A DNA stretch of 64,000 bases from Pyrinomonadaceae bacterium. GTDB lineage: Bacteria; Acidobacteriota; Blastocatellia; Pyrinomonadales; Pyrinomonadaceae. Made by a program: the position numbers and the translations under genes. The notes beneath the pieces are model-generated. The model ran no database searches, was not told the DNA's origin, and saw only the letters and a program-made list of their open reading frames with translations. Below, piece by piece: positions 26,357 to 32,945 of this stretch; the stretch's first letter is position 1, and each line of letters opens with the position of its first letter. The DNA lies in the NCBI GenBank assembly GCA_025054715.1, contig JANWYH010000002.1, positions 310,001 to 374,000 on the forward strand, in the 5' to 3' direction.

Positions 26357-27619
26357 TCACTCGTATCTTAAGGCTTCGATTGGGTCGAGTTTTGCAGCTT
26401 TCCATGCGGGAAAGATGCCAAAAACGAGTCCTATTCCTACGCTTACAACAAAGCCGGCGATCGGTGCCCACCATGGAACGTAGGACGGGAAAAATATAGC
26501 AACTATAAAGGTTAGAAACCAGCCTATAATTAATCCAAGAAGACCGCCAAAACCTGTCAGCGTAGATGCTTCGATTAAAAACTGCATCAAAATGTCCATT
26601 CGTCTTGCTCCAACCGATTTACGGATTCCTATTTCACGGGTTCTTTCAGTTACGGAAACTAGCATTATGTTCATAACACCGATACCCCCTATCATTAGCC
26701 CAACAGAGGAGATCAAAATCATAGCCAAAGCAACTCCAGCCGTTATGGCTCTAAACTGCTCGATAATGCTAGATGCTGTTTCCATCGAAAAATTGTTTGG
26801 TGCGTTGAATGGAACTTTGCGGCGAATTCTCAATAAACTTTCTATTTCGTTTTTCGCCTCTTCTAACTTGCCTTCTTTTGCTACGGCAAGGATAAATAAA
26901 TCTTCAGATTTAGGTTTTATTCTTCTAGCAGCTCCTATTGGCATGTAAATTATGTTGCTTTGATCGTTGTTACCAGTACCGCCTCCGAAAAGTTGTTCTC
27001 TTTTTTGTAAAAGCCCAATAACCGTAAATGGTTTTCCGTTAATTTCAAGAGTTTTTCCTAGAGCGGATTCGTAAGGGAAGAAGGTTTGCTTTACGGTATC
27101 GCCTATTAGACACACTTCCTTGCCTTCTTCGCTCTCGTATTCGGTAAACCATCGTCCTTCTATGAGAACTTCTGTGTTGGTTTTTTCTAATTCTGGAGAA
27201 GTTCCCGTGACGTTTACTGCCACAGACTGTTTACCCGCTCTAGAAACCACAGTTTTTTCGCCAAAGAAGTCGCTCGAAACGTCTAGAAGTGGGACGGCTG
27301 TTTCCACAGATGGGAGTCTTTTTATTGCCATGACATCTTCAATCGTCAAATGCGGGCGAAGCCTTTCTTCTCTTGAAGGAAATCCTGTTCTTATGCCTAA
27401 TTCAAATTTGTATATAAAAATAGACCTCGTGCCGAAGGACTCTACTGCTCTTTTTACGGCTAGATCAATACCACTAATGATCGAAGAGATGAGCATTACT
27501 GTAATAACGCCTACGACGACGCCTACTACAGTTAAAAGCGATCTTAATTTATGGCTTCTGATTGTATCCAAAGCCATTCTCAAATTTTCCCAAAAGGCTG
27601 TCCTGAAACGTCTCAGCAT
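26357..27619 (-). CDS. MacB-type ABC transporter permease
   Basis: The protein has 420 residues. The N-terminus MALDTIRSHKLRSLLTVVGVVVGVITVMLI is the standard first helix of MacB/LolC-like permeases. A periplasmic core domain (about 45-285, MacB_PCD) follows, then the C-terminal FtsX domain with three helices (about 295-410), including IGGIGVMNIMLVSVTERTREIGIRKSVGARR and a final FPAWKAAKLDPIEALRYE. Such pairs export peptides, antibiotics or lipoproteins, or transmit force, together with a MacB ATPase and a periplasmic adaptor, neither of which is in the window. It is 5 nt downstream of a homologous permease gene. Confidence 0.92.
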   Translation of the reverse strand: MLRRFRTAFWENLRMALDTIRSHKLRSLLTVVGVVVGVITVMLISSIISGIDLAVKRAVESFGTRSIFIYKFELGIRTGFPSREERLRPHLTIEDVMAIKRLPSVETAVPLLDVSSDFFGEKTVVSRAGKQSVAVNVTGTSPELEKTNTEVLIEGRWFTEYESEEGKEVCLIGDTVKQTFFPYESALGKTLEINGKPFTVIGLLQKREQLFGGGTGNNDQSNIIYMPIGAARRIKPKSEDLFILAVAKEGKLEEAKNEIESLLRIRRKVPFNAPNNFSMETASSIIEQFRAITAGVALAMILISSVGLMIGGIGVMNIMLVSVTERTREIGIRKSVGARRMDILMQFLIEASTLTGFGGLLGLIIGWFLTFIVAIFFPSYVPWWAPIAGFVVSVGIGLVFGIFPAWKAAKLDPIEALRYE

Positions 27620-27624
27620 AAGAT

Positions 27625-28860
27625 TTACTCTGCACGCAAAGCTTCTACCGGGTCGAGTCTAGCCGCTTTCCATGCTGGGAAGAGCCCTGCTACAATCCCG
27701 ACGCCTCCTGAAACCAGAATTGCGAATATAGCTGCCCAGATCGAAATGCGAGTTTGAAATACATATTTCGTAAGAATGAAACCTGCAAGTTCAGCTAGTA
27801 TTAGACCAATCAGACCTCCTATTGCTGCTAATGTTGCTGATTCAAGAAGAAATTGCTTCAAGATGTCACTCTGACGCGCTCCAACTGACTTGCGAATGCC
27901 TATCTCCTTAGTTCTTTCTGTAACGGCAACCAGCATTATATTCATGATTACGATTGCGCCTACAACCATTGCTATTGAAGGAACGGCAAGAATGACTATT
28001 GAAATTGTTCCGAATATCTGATCCTTTAGTCCTGATATAGCTTCTGGCGTGAAAATAGCAAAATTGTCTTTTTCATCGGGTTTTAGCTTTCTTTTTATTC
28101 GCATCAGCATTCTGGCTTCTTCGACTGCATCATTGAAGACTAAATCGCTTTTTGCCGTAGCAACGAAATAAATCCCTCTGCTACCTACCAAGCCACCGAA
28201 ATTTGCTCCATAGGTTTTTATAGGAAATTGAACAAAACTGTCCTGCGGTTGACCAAAGATTGTGCCTTTTTCTGCCTGCACTCCAACGACCCTGTAAGGT
28301 ATGCCGTCTATAAAAATCTCTTGACCGACGGCAGAACCGTATGGAAAAAGCTTTCGAGCTATATCAATACCAATAAAGCAAACCCTCTGAGCATTATTGT
28401 TTTCTGATTCAGTGAAGTATCGTCCTTCGAGAATGTCTATTTTTTCAATTTCAGCTATTATTGGTTCAGCGCCATCGATTCTTACGTCTTTGAGAACTTC
28501 TTTTCCTCTTTTTACCTCTCTGATATTTGGTAGAGCCTTAGCCCCTATTTTGTCAATAAATTGTGCTCTTTCCCTAATGAATTCTAATTCGTCGAAGCTA
28601 AGCTCTTTGTTACGTCTTTGCGCTTCTGCTATTGTGTCGGCATCTTTGAAATCTTCAAAACTAAATCTTCTGATAGTAAAATTATTCGAGCCTATACCTG
28701 CTATTTTTTCATCAACGTAGGAGCTAAATCCTTGCAGGAGTGAAAGAACTATCATAAAGGCTGCAACGCCTATTATCATTCCGAGAAGGGTTAGAAAAGA
28801 TCTGAGCTTATGAGCCCAAATAGCTGAGATTGCTACCTTCATTGCTTCGTAAAAGTTCAT
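27625..28860 (-). CDS. MacB-type ABC transporter permease (tandem paralogue)
   Basis: The protein has 411 residues with the same layout as the downstream gene: AIWAHKLRSFLTLLGMIIGV helix, periplasmic core (about 45-275) and FtsX domain (VVGAIVIMNIMLVAVTERTK, GIRKSVGARQ, FPAWKAARLDPVEALRAE). The two differ clearly in the periplasmic core, so they are probably the two halves of one heterodimeric permease, or older duplicates. There is no ATPase gene next to it: the upstream neighbour on this strand is a FecR protein behind a terminator. The start at 28860 follows an A/T-rich leader without a strong ribosome binding site. Confidence 0.92.
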   Translation of the reverse strand: MNFYEAMKVAISAIWAHKLRSFLTLLGMIIGVAAFMIVLSLLQGFSSYVDEKIAGIGSNNFTIRRFSFEDFKDADTIAEAQRRNKELSFDELEFIRERAQFIDKIGAKALPNIREVKRGKEVLKDVRIDGAEPIIAEIEKIDILEGRYFTESENNNAQRVCFIGIDIARKLFPYGSAVGQEIFIDGIPYRVVGVQAEKGTIFGQPQDSFVQFPIKTYGANFGGLVGSRGIYFVATAKSDLVFNDAVEEARMLMRIKRKLKPDEKDNFAIFTPEAISGLKDQIFGTISIVILAVPSIAMVVGAIVIMNIMLVAVTERTKEIGIRKSVGARQSDILKQFLLESATLAAIGGLIGLILAELAGFILTKYVFQTRISIWAAIFAILVSGGVGIVAGLFPAWKAARLDPVEALRAE

Positions 28861-28902
28861 AGCTAAATTTTATTTTACGGAAAGATAAGCGGTCAGGTTT
28901 CC

Positions 28903-28938
28903 AAAAAAGGCTTTCAGCTCGTTTAGAGCCGAAAGCCT
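28903..28938 (-). terminator. Rho-independent terminator of the FecR-domain gene
   Basis: On the minus strand a 13-bp stem with one G-U pair (28926-28938 with 28908-28920), a 5-nt loop and a run of six T. It lies 25 nt after the FecR gene stop and separates it from the permease genes. Confidence 0.88.
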
Positions 28939-28962
28939 GAAATGATAGAGCTTGAAGCTATT

Positions 28963-30072
28963 TCAGTTATCTTTACCTTTTCTTTGAGTTTGAGAAGGAA
29001 TGATGATTGTCGGAGTTGTATCAACAGTAATCGGTGGAGCAGGAACAACCGAAGGCATAGGTGTGATGCCGGGACGGCGCACGTCAACGTCTCTGTCATC
29101 AATGTCTCTGCCAAGATCGCGCTGAACTTTTATGTAAGGAGGCACTAAAGTATTTGATGGAGTTTCATCTTTTGTTGTTGAGCCTCCCCCACTTGGAAGA
29201 TTTGTTGATCTGGGATTTCCGGTTGGAGTTGTTATTGGCGGAAGTGGAAGCCTAAGAAGCCATATATCATAAGTGTATACAAAGCCATAGGGAGATTTCC
29301 ATTCATAGCCAAAAGGAAGGAAACAATATAGTCTGAAACGTGGATCATAGATCCAGAGACCAAACGAATCATACCAATTCCAGGAACGCTGATACGAATT
29401 CAGCAAGCTTTCTTTTAGGAGTTTTCTTTCTAGACTTTCATTTATTTTCGCCAAATACTTCGACCGCTGCTTGCTCCACTGTTCAAATGCTTCTCTTTGC
29501 TCAACACTTAATTTTTCTACCTTCACTTGTCCGTTAGAGGTTATCGTAGCTTTTTGATTCTTTTCGACTTTAGTTTGCCCTACGAAGGCATGACCCTTTA
29601 TTACTTTCAGAGCTGCACTTCCATCGCTTGAAGCGTCAACTCTGTAAACACCTGTTTTTGTGAGGCGAAACTCCTTATTTGGCACATAGACGTAAACTGC
29701 GATGTCTTTAGTAGCTATAACTTCAAAAAGCGCGCTTCCTGTCCAGAGTTTTACTTTCAAGTTTTCAAAAGAAGTATTCATGAATTCTAGTTCAGAATTT
29801 GCATCTAGTCTCACGAAAGAACCAGGAGTAAGAAGAATTTCTGCTTTTGAATCTGCAGATGTTTTGATTTTTTCGCCTGCTCTGACCTTTTCAATCTCGG
29901 AAGCTAGTTTGACTTCTCCTAGAGTGTTTTCAACTGCTACTTGTCCTTCGATGTAGTTTATGTAGCCCGCTTCGGCAGAGATCTTATAGTGCAAGTTTTT
30001 GCTTCGGTCTTGTGCTAGTAAAGTCGTAAAGACGCCGAGCAACATCACTATACCGAAAAAATACTTTTTCAT
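28963..30072 (-). CDS. FecR-domain secreted protein with proline-rich C-terminus
   Basis: The protein has 369 residues. ATG 30072 is chosen because AAGGAG lies 7 nt upstream, a signal peptide begins there (MKKYFFGIVMLLGVFTTLLA) and the longer frame runs into the promoter. The FecR-like domain (about 35-185) shows VxVENTLGEVKLASEIEKVRAGEKIKT, LTPGSFVRLDANSELEF and FRLTKTGVYRVD. A basic helical segment follows (about 195-240), then a Tyr/Trp-rich part (NWYDSFGLWIYDPRFRLYCFLPFGYEWKSPYG) and a disordered Pro/Thr tail. FecR domains here are probably periplasmic scaffolds and not anti-sigma factors, as no sigma/TonB genes adjoin. Function unknown. Confidence 0.82.
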   Translation of the reverse strand: MKKYFFGIVMLLGVFTTLLAQDRSKNLHYKISAEAGYINYIEGQVAVENTLGEVKLASEIEKVRAGEKIKTSADSKAEILLTPGSFVRLDANSELEFMNTSFENLKVKLWTGSALFEVIATKDIAVYVYVPNKEFRLTKTGVYRVDASSDGSAALKVIKGHAFVGQTKVEKNQKATITSNGQVKVEKLSVEQREAFEQWSKQRSKYLAKINESLERKLLKESLLNSYQRSWNWYDSFGLWIYDPRFRLYCFLPFGYEWKSPYGFVYTYDIWLLRLPLPPITTPTGNPRSTNLPSGGGSTTKDETPSNTLVPPYIKVQRDLGRDIDDRDVDVRRPGITPMPSVVPAPPITVDTTPTIIIPSQTQRKGKDN

Positions 30073-30117
30073 TTTTTGCTCCTTTCTTTTTTGGAAAATA
30101 CAAAGTTTCACTACAAG

Positions 30118-30145
30118 CATATATTTTGCTTGGGGCATAAGTCAA
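30118..30145 (-). promoter_or_regulatory. Sigma-70 promoter of the FecR-domain gene
   Basis: Minus strand: -35 TTGACT (30145-30140), a 16-nt spacer and -10 TATATG (30123-30118). The predicted start is near 30111, about 40 nt before the ATG at 30072. It supports that start over the longer frame. Confidence 0.55.
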
Positions 30146-30164
30146 GGTTTTTTTGAAATAGTTA

Positions 30165-30617
30165 TTACCTTGTAAACTTCATTTGCTTTTTTATTTCTTT
30201 TTCAAGGTCTTTTCTTTTCAGCGTTTCGCGTTTATCGTATAGCTTCTTGCCTTTTGCTAGTCCAATTTCTAACTTTATTCGTCCGTTTTTAAGGTAAACT
30301 CTAGTAACAACCAAGGTCATACCTTTTTGAGAAGTTTCTTTTTGCAAGCGAGAGATTTCGCGTTTATGAAGCAAGAGTTTACGATCTCGGAGCGGATCGT
30401 GATTATGACGATTGCCGTGCTGATATGGAGAAATATGAGCATTTATAAGCCAAGCTTCGCCGTCTTTTATAGCAACGTAGCTATCTTTTAGTTGAATTTT
30501 TCCAGCTAGGATGCTTTTGACTTCCGTTCCCTTCAAAACTATCCCAGCCTCGTATTTATCCAGTATAAAATAGTCATGATAGGCTGAACGATTTACGAGA
30601 ATTTCTTTTTCTGCCAT
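30165..30617 (-). CDS. smpB: SsrA-binding protein SmpB
   Basis: The protein has 150 residues. Hallmarks: [20 protein letters not shown], the [25 protein letters not shown] segment and the basic C-terminal tail [20 protein letters not shown]. It binds tmRNA and brings it to stalled ribosomes. It lies 7 nt downstream of the DUF4388 gene and is probably co-transcribed with it. The tmRNA gene itself was not found in the window. Confidence 0.97.
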   Translation of the reverse strand: MAEKEILVNRSAYHDYFILDKYEAGIVLKGTEVKSILAGKIQLKDSYVAIKDGEAWLINAHISPYQHGNRHNHDPLRDRKLLLHKREISRLQKETSQKGMTLVVTRVYLKNGRIKLEIGLAKGKKLYDKRETLKRKDLEKEIKKQMKFTR

Positions 30618-30624
30618 TATTCAA

Positions 30625-31353
30625 TTAATTCGCCAATCCTTCCTTTTGAGCTTTTTCAGTTTCAAGTTGAGTTAAAACGTCTAGTAAAAAGTTTGTATTA
30701 TTAGAAATTTGAATTACTACAGGAAACTCTTTTTCTGAAGTAGAAAACTCGAAAACTCCACTTGAAACCTCGATTATATCTCTAAAAGCTTGTGTGCCGT
30801 TTTTTCCATTTGCCTCTGCGTCCACTATTTTGCCTTCATTGAAATAAACGCTTCCTAGGAGCGAACTCGATTTAATGCTTAGAAGTCCTGTAAGTTTAGA
30901 GTTTTCAATCACTTGAATGGCATCGAATATGCTGATTAGGGATAAATCACCTGCTAAAGCGACACTGGTTTTTACCTGCGATCTTTCGCGTGGCTCGTTG
31001 AAAACAGGCCGCCTTGCTCGTCTTATTGCTTCAAGACCCGGAGCAACTGAAATGCGCGGGTCGAGAAGTTTTGCTTCTTGAAGCCGATCGTATGCTAGAT
31101 CAAAATCTTCTTTTGTAATGTAAAGCGATACAAGAGCGAGGCACTGTCGCGCTGCTTCTGTAAAATTTTTGCTCTTAATGCAGATTTCGCGCATTTTTTC
31201 GCGAAGAGGAATCGAACGAGGGCTTCTTTCTATAGCGTTTTTCAGTAGTTCGTAAGCCTTGTCAACAGATTGATACTTGACTAGAAAGTCTGCATCCAAC
31301 AAAACGGCTTCGATGGAAAGCTCACCGGTAAGAGAGCTTTTTTCGTCAGTCAT
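30625..31353 (-). CDS. TPR-like plus DUF4388 (PATAN-type) protein
   Basis: The protein has 242 residues. The N-terminal half (about 10-110) is helical with TPR-like repeats (ADFLVKYQSVDKAYELLKNA, AYDRLQEAKLLDP). The C-terminal half (about 130-225) is a DUF4388 domain: LAGDLSLISIFDAIQVIENS, KLTGLLSIKS, GSVYFNEGKIVDAEA and GVFEFS. DUF4388 proteins are common in Acidobacteriota, Deinococcota and Myxococcota next to chemosensory or gliding genes and are thought to mediate signalling contacts. The start is supported by GGAGG 8 nt upstream. Confidence 0.8.
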   Translation of the reverse strand: MTDEKSSLTGELSIEAVLLDADFLVKYQSVDKAYELLKNAIERSPRSIPLREKMREICIKSKNFTEAARQCLALVSLYITKEDFDLAYDRLQEAKLLDPRISVAPGLEAIRRARRPVFNEPRERSQVKTSVALAGDLSLISIFDAIQVIENSKLTGLLSIKSSSLLGSVYFNEGKIVDAEANGKNGTQAFRDIIEVSSGVFEFSTSEKEFPVVIQISNNTNFLLDVLTQLETEKAQKEGLAN

Positions 31354-31477
31354 CTTGAAAACCTCCGAGGGAGTAGGTCAAAACCACAAAGAAAAGTTAC
31401 CATATTTTTAGAAAAAAAAACAGATTTTTGCCTTGTTTTCTTAAAAGTTGTGAAACTGCGAATTTTTCTTAGCAAAA

Positions 31478-31517
31478 TTGACAAACAAGTTTTTTTGAGA
31501 TAACTTTTTGGTTATCT
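31478..31517 (+). promoter_or_regulatory. Promoter-like sequence and hairpin upstream of the TM2 gene
   Basis: TTGACA (31478-31483), a 17-nt spacer and TAACTT (31501-31506) form a fair sigma-70 match. A 7-bp inverted repeat AGATAAC / GTTATCT (31498-31504 and 31511-31517) overlaps the -10 and could be an operator or an early hairpin. A second TTGACA follows at 31517-31522. The 270-bp gap also holds a 7-bp hairpin (31600-31617) just before the TM2 start. Confidence 0.4.
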
Positions 31518-31630
31518 TGACAAATTAGATGTTTCCAAATACCGCCTGCTGAGAAATGGAAGCATCTGTAAAAAACGGCGGAATAGTAAATAGCTCAGCC
31601 CAAAGCTATTGCTTTGGTTGATTGGGGAAA

Positions 31631-31954
31631 ATGCAACCACAATATCAAGGCGGAGGTTCTCCTGATTACTGGAAGTCTCAAGGTGCTGACAAAAAATTGA
31701 TAGCTGGTATATGCGGCATTCTTCTGGGGGGACTAGGGGTTCATAAATTCGTTCTTGGTTATAAGAATGAAGGGATAATACTCCTTGCAATTTGGTTAGG
31801 CTCCTTTATTTTGTCGTTTTTCACATGCGGTTTGACAATTCCTATCACTTTTCTTGTGAGTGTTTTCGGTTTGATAGAGGGCGTCATATACTTGCTTAAA
31901 TCTGACGAGGAGTTTGTTAGAACCTATATTTACAACAAAAAACCTTGGTTATGA
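31631..31954 (+). CDS. TM2-domain membrane protein
   Basis: The protein has 107 residues from ATG 31631 (GGGGA just upstream). The TM2 domain spans about 22-85: KKLIAGICGILLGGLGVHKFVLG is the first helix with the conserved GxxGxHxFYLG-like turn, and the second helix region is SFILSFFTCGLTIPITFL, followed by GLIEGVIYLL. The tail DEEFVRTYIYNKKPW is characteristic of bacterial TM2 proteins. Function unknown. Its upstream region has a promoter-like sequence and two hairpins. It may be co-transcribed with tsaC, 22 nt downstream. Confidence 0.88.
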   Translation: MQPQYQGGGSPDYWKSQGADKKLIAGICGILLGGLGVHKFVLGYKNEGIILLAIWLGSFILSFFTCGLTIPITFLVSVFGLIEGVIYLLKSDEEFVRTYIYNKKPWL

Positions 31955-31976
31955 AAGGTTTACTCAGTAAGTTTTA

Positions 31977-32921
31977 ATGTACACTGTTTTGACTAAATCG
32001 CCTGACGAAGCTGCTGTTTTTATAAAAAAGGGCGAGGTAGTTGCTTTTCCTACGGAAACAGTTTATGGTCTTGGGGCGGATGTTTTTAATTCATCTGCCG
32101 TCTTAAAAATTTTTAAAGCGAAGAATCGTCCAGTTGATAATCCGCTAATCGTTCATATAAGTTCCTTAGAGCAAATTCCGCTGTTAGCAAAGAAAACAAA
32201 TCCTCTTGCCGAGTTATTGATTGAGAGATTTTTTCCGGGACCGTTAACCATAGTATTGCCGAAAACTGAAAAGGTGCCAACTTTAGTCACTGCTGGACTT
32301 GATACGGTCGGTATAAGAATGCCTAAGCATAATCTGGCACTCCAGTTTTTACGTGCCTGCGAAACGCCTGTTTGCGCTCCTTCAGCTAATCTTTCGGGTA
32401 AGCCATCTCCGACGGATTGGGAATCGGTCTATGAGGACTTAAATGGAAAAATTAGTTGCATTCTTCAGGGCGAGGTTACAGAAATAGGTCTAGAATCAAC
32501 TGTAGTAGATTGTTCAGAAGAAAAACCTTTAGTTTTGAGATTAGGAGCTGTTTCTGTAGAGGAGTTAAGGGAAATTGTTCCTGACATAAAAGTTCATTTA
32601 CCAAGAAGTGGAGAGTCTGTAAAAAGCCCTGGATTAAAACATAGGCATTATGCTCCCGAAGCTGAAGTTTGTTTGGTTCATTCTGTGGATGAGTTTTTGG
32701 AAGAGGCTAGTCGCAATGCTTTCATCGGCTTGACCGATCCAAAAGTCAGCTTTGGTTTGAAGAAGGTTTGTAAATCGATCGAAGAGTACGCACACGAAAT
32801 CTATGGTTTTTTTCGTCAGTGTGACCGTCTGGGCATAAGAAAAATTTATTGTGAGATTGTTCCTGAAAAAGGTATAGGAATGACTCTCATGGATAGATTA
32901 AAGAGAGCTGCTCGCAGGTAA
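31977..32921 (+). CDS. tsaC: L-threonylcarbamoyladenylate synthase (Sua5/YwlC type)
   Basis: The protein has 314 residues. The N-terminal YrdC domain (about 1-200) has GEVVAFPTETVYGLGADVF, IFKAKNRPVDNPLIVHI and the PGPLTIVL and APSANLSGKPSPT motifs. The C-terminal Sua5 extension (about 220-314) follows the SPGLKHRHYAPEA linker. It makes threonylcarbamoyl-AMP from Thr, bicarbonate and ATP for the t6A37 modification of tRNAs decoding ANN codons. It is followed by the Rad50-like gene, which has its own extended -10. Confidence 0.95.
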   Translation: MYTVLTKSPDEAAVFIKKGEVVAFPTETVYGLGADVFNSSAVLKIFKAKNRPVDNPLIVHISSLEQIPLLAKKTNPLAELLIERFFPGPLTIVLPKTEKVPTLVTAGLDTVGIRMPKHNLALQFLRACETPVCAPSANLSGKPSPTDWESVYEDLNGKISCILQGEVTEIGLESTVVDCSEEKPLVLRLGAVSVEELREIVPDIKVHLPRSGESVKSPGLKHRHYAPEAEVCLVHSVDEFLEEASRNAFIGLTDPKVSFGLKKVCKSIEEYAHEIYGFFRQCDRLGIRKIYCEIVPEKGIGMTLMDRLKRAARR

Positions 32922-32932
32922 CTTTGTTATGC

Positions 32933-32938
32933 TAAAAT
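32933..32938 (+). promoter_or_regulatory. Extended -10 of the Rad50-like gene, probably leaderless
   Basis: TGCTAAAAT (TGn plus TAAAAT) ends exactly 7 nt before the ATG at 32946. No Shine-Dalgarno sequence is present (CTGGGCT only). There is no -35 match at 16-18 nt. Confidence 0.45.
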
Positions 32939-32945
32939 CTGGGCT

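Noticed and set aside
27120-27662. 180-codon plus-strand open frame across the two permease genes
   Set aside because: It is antisense to two intact MacB-type genes and its translation has no domain features; a shadow frame.
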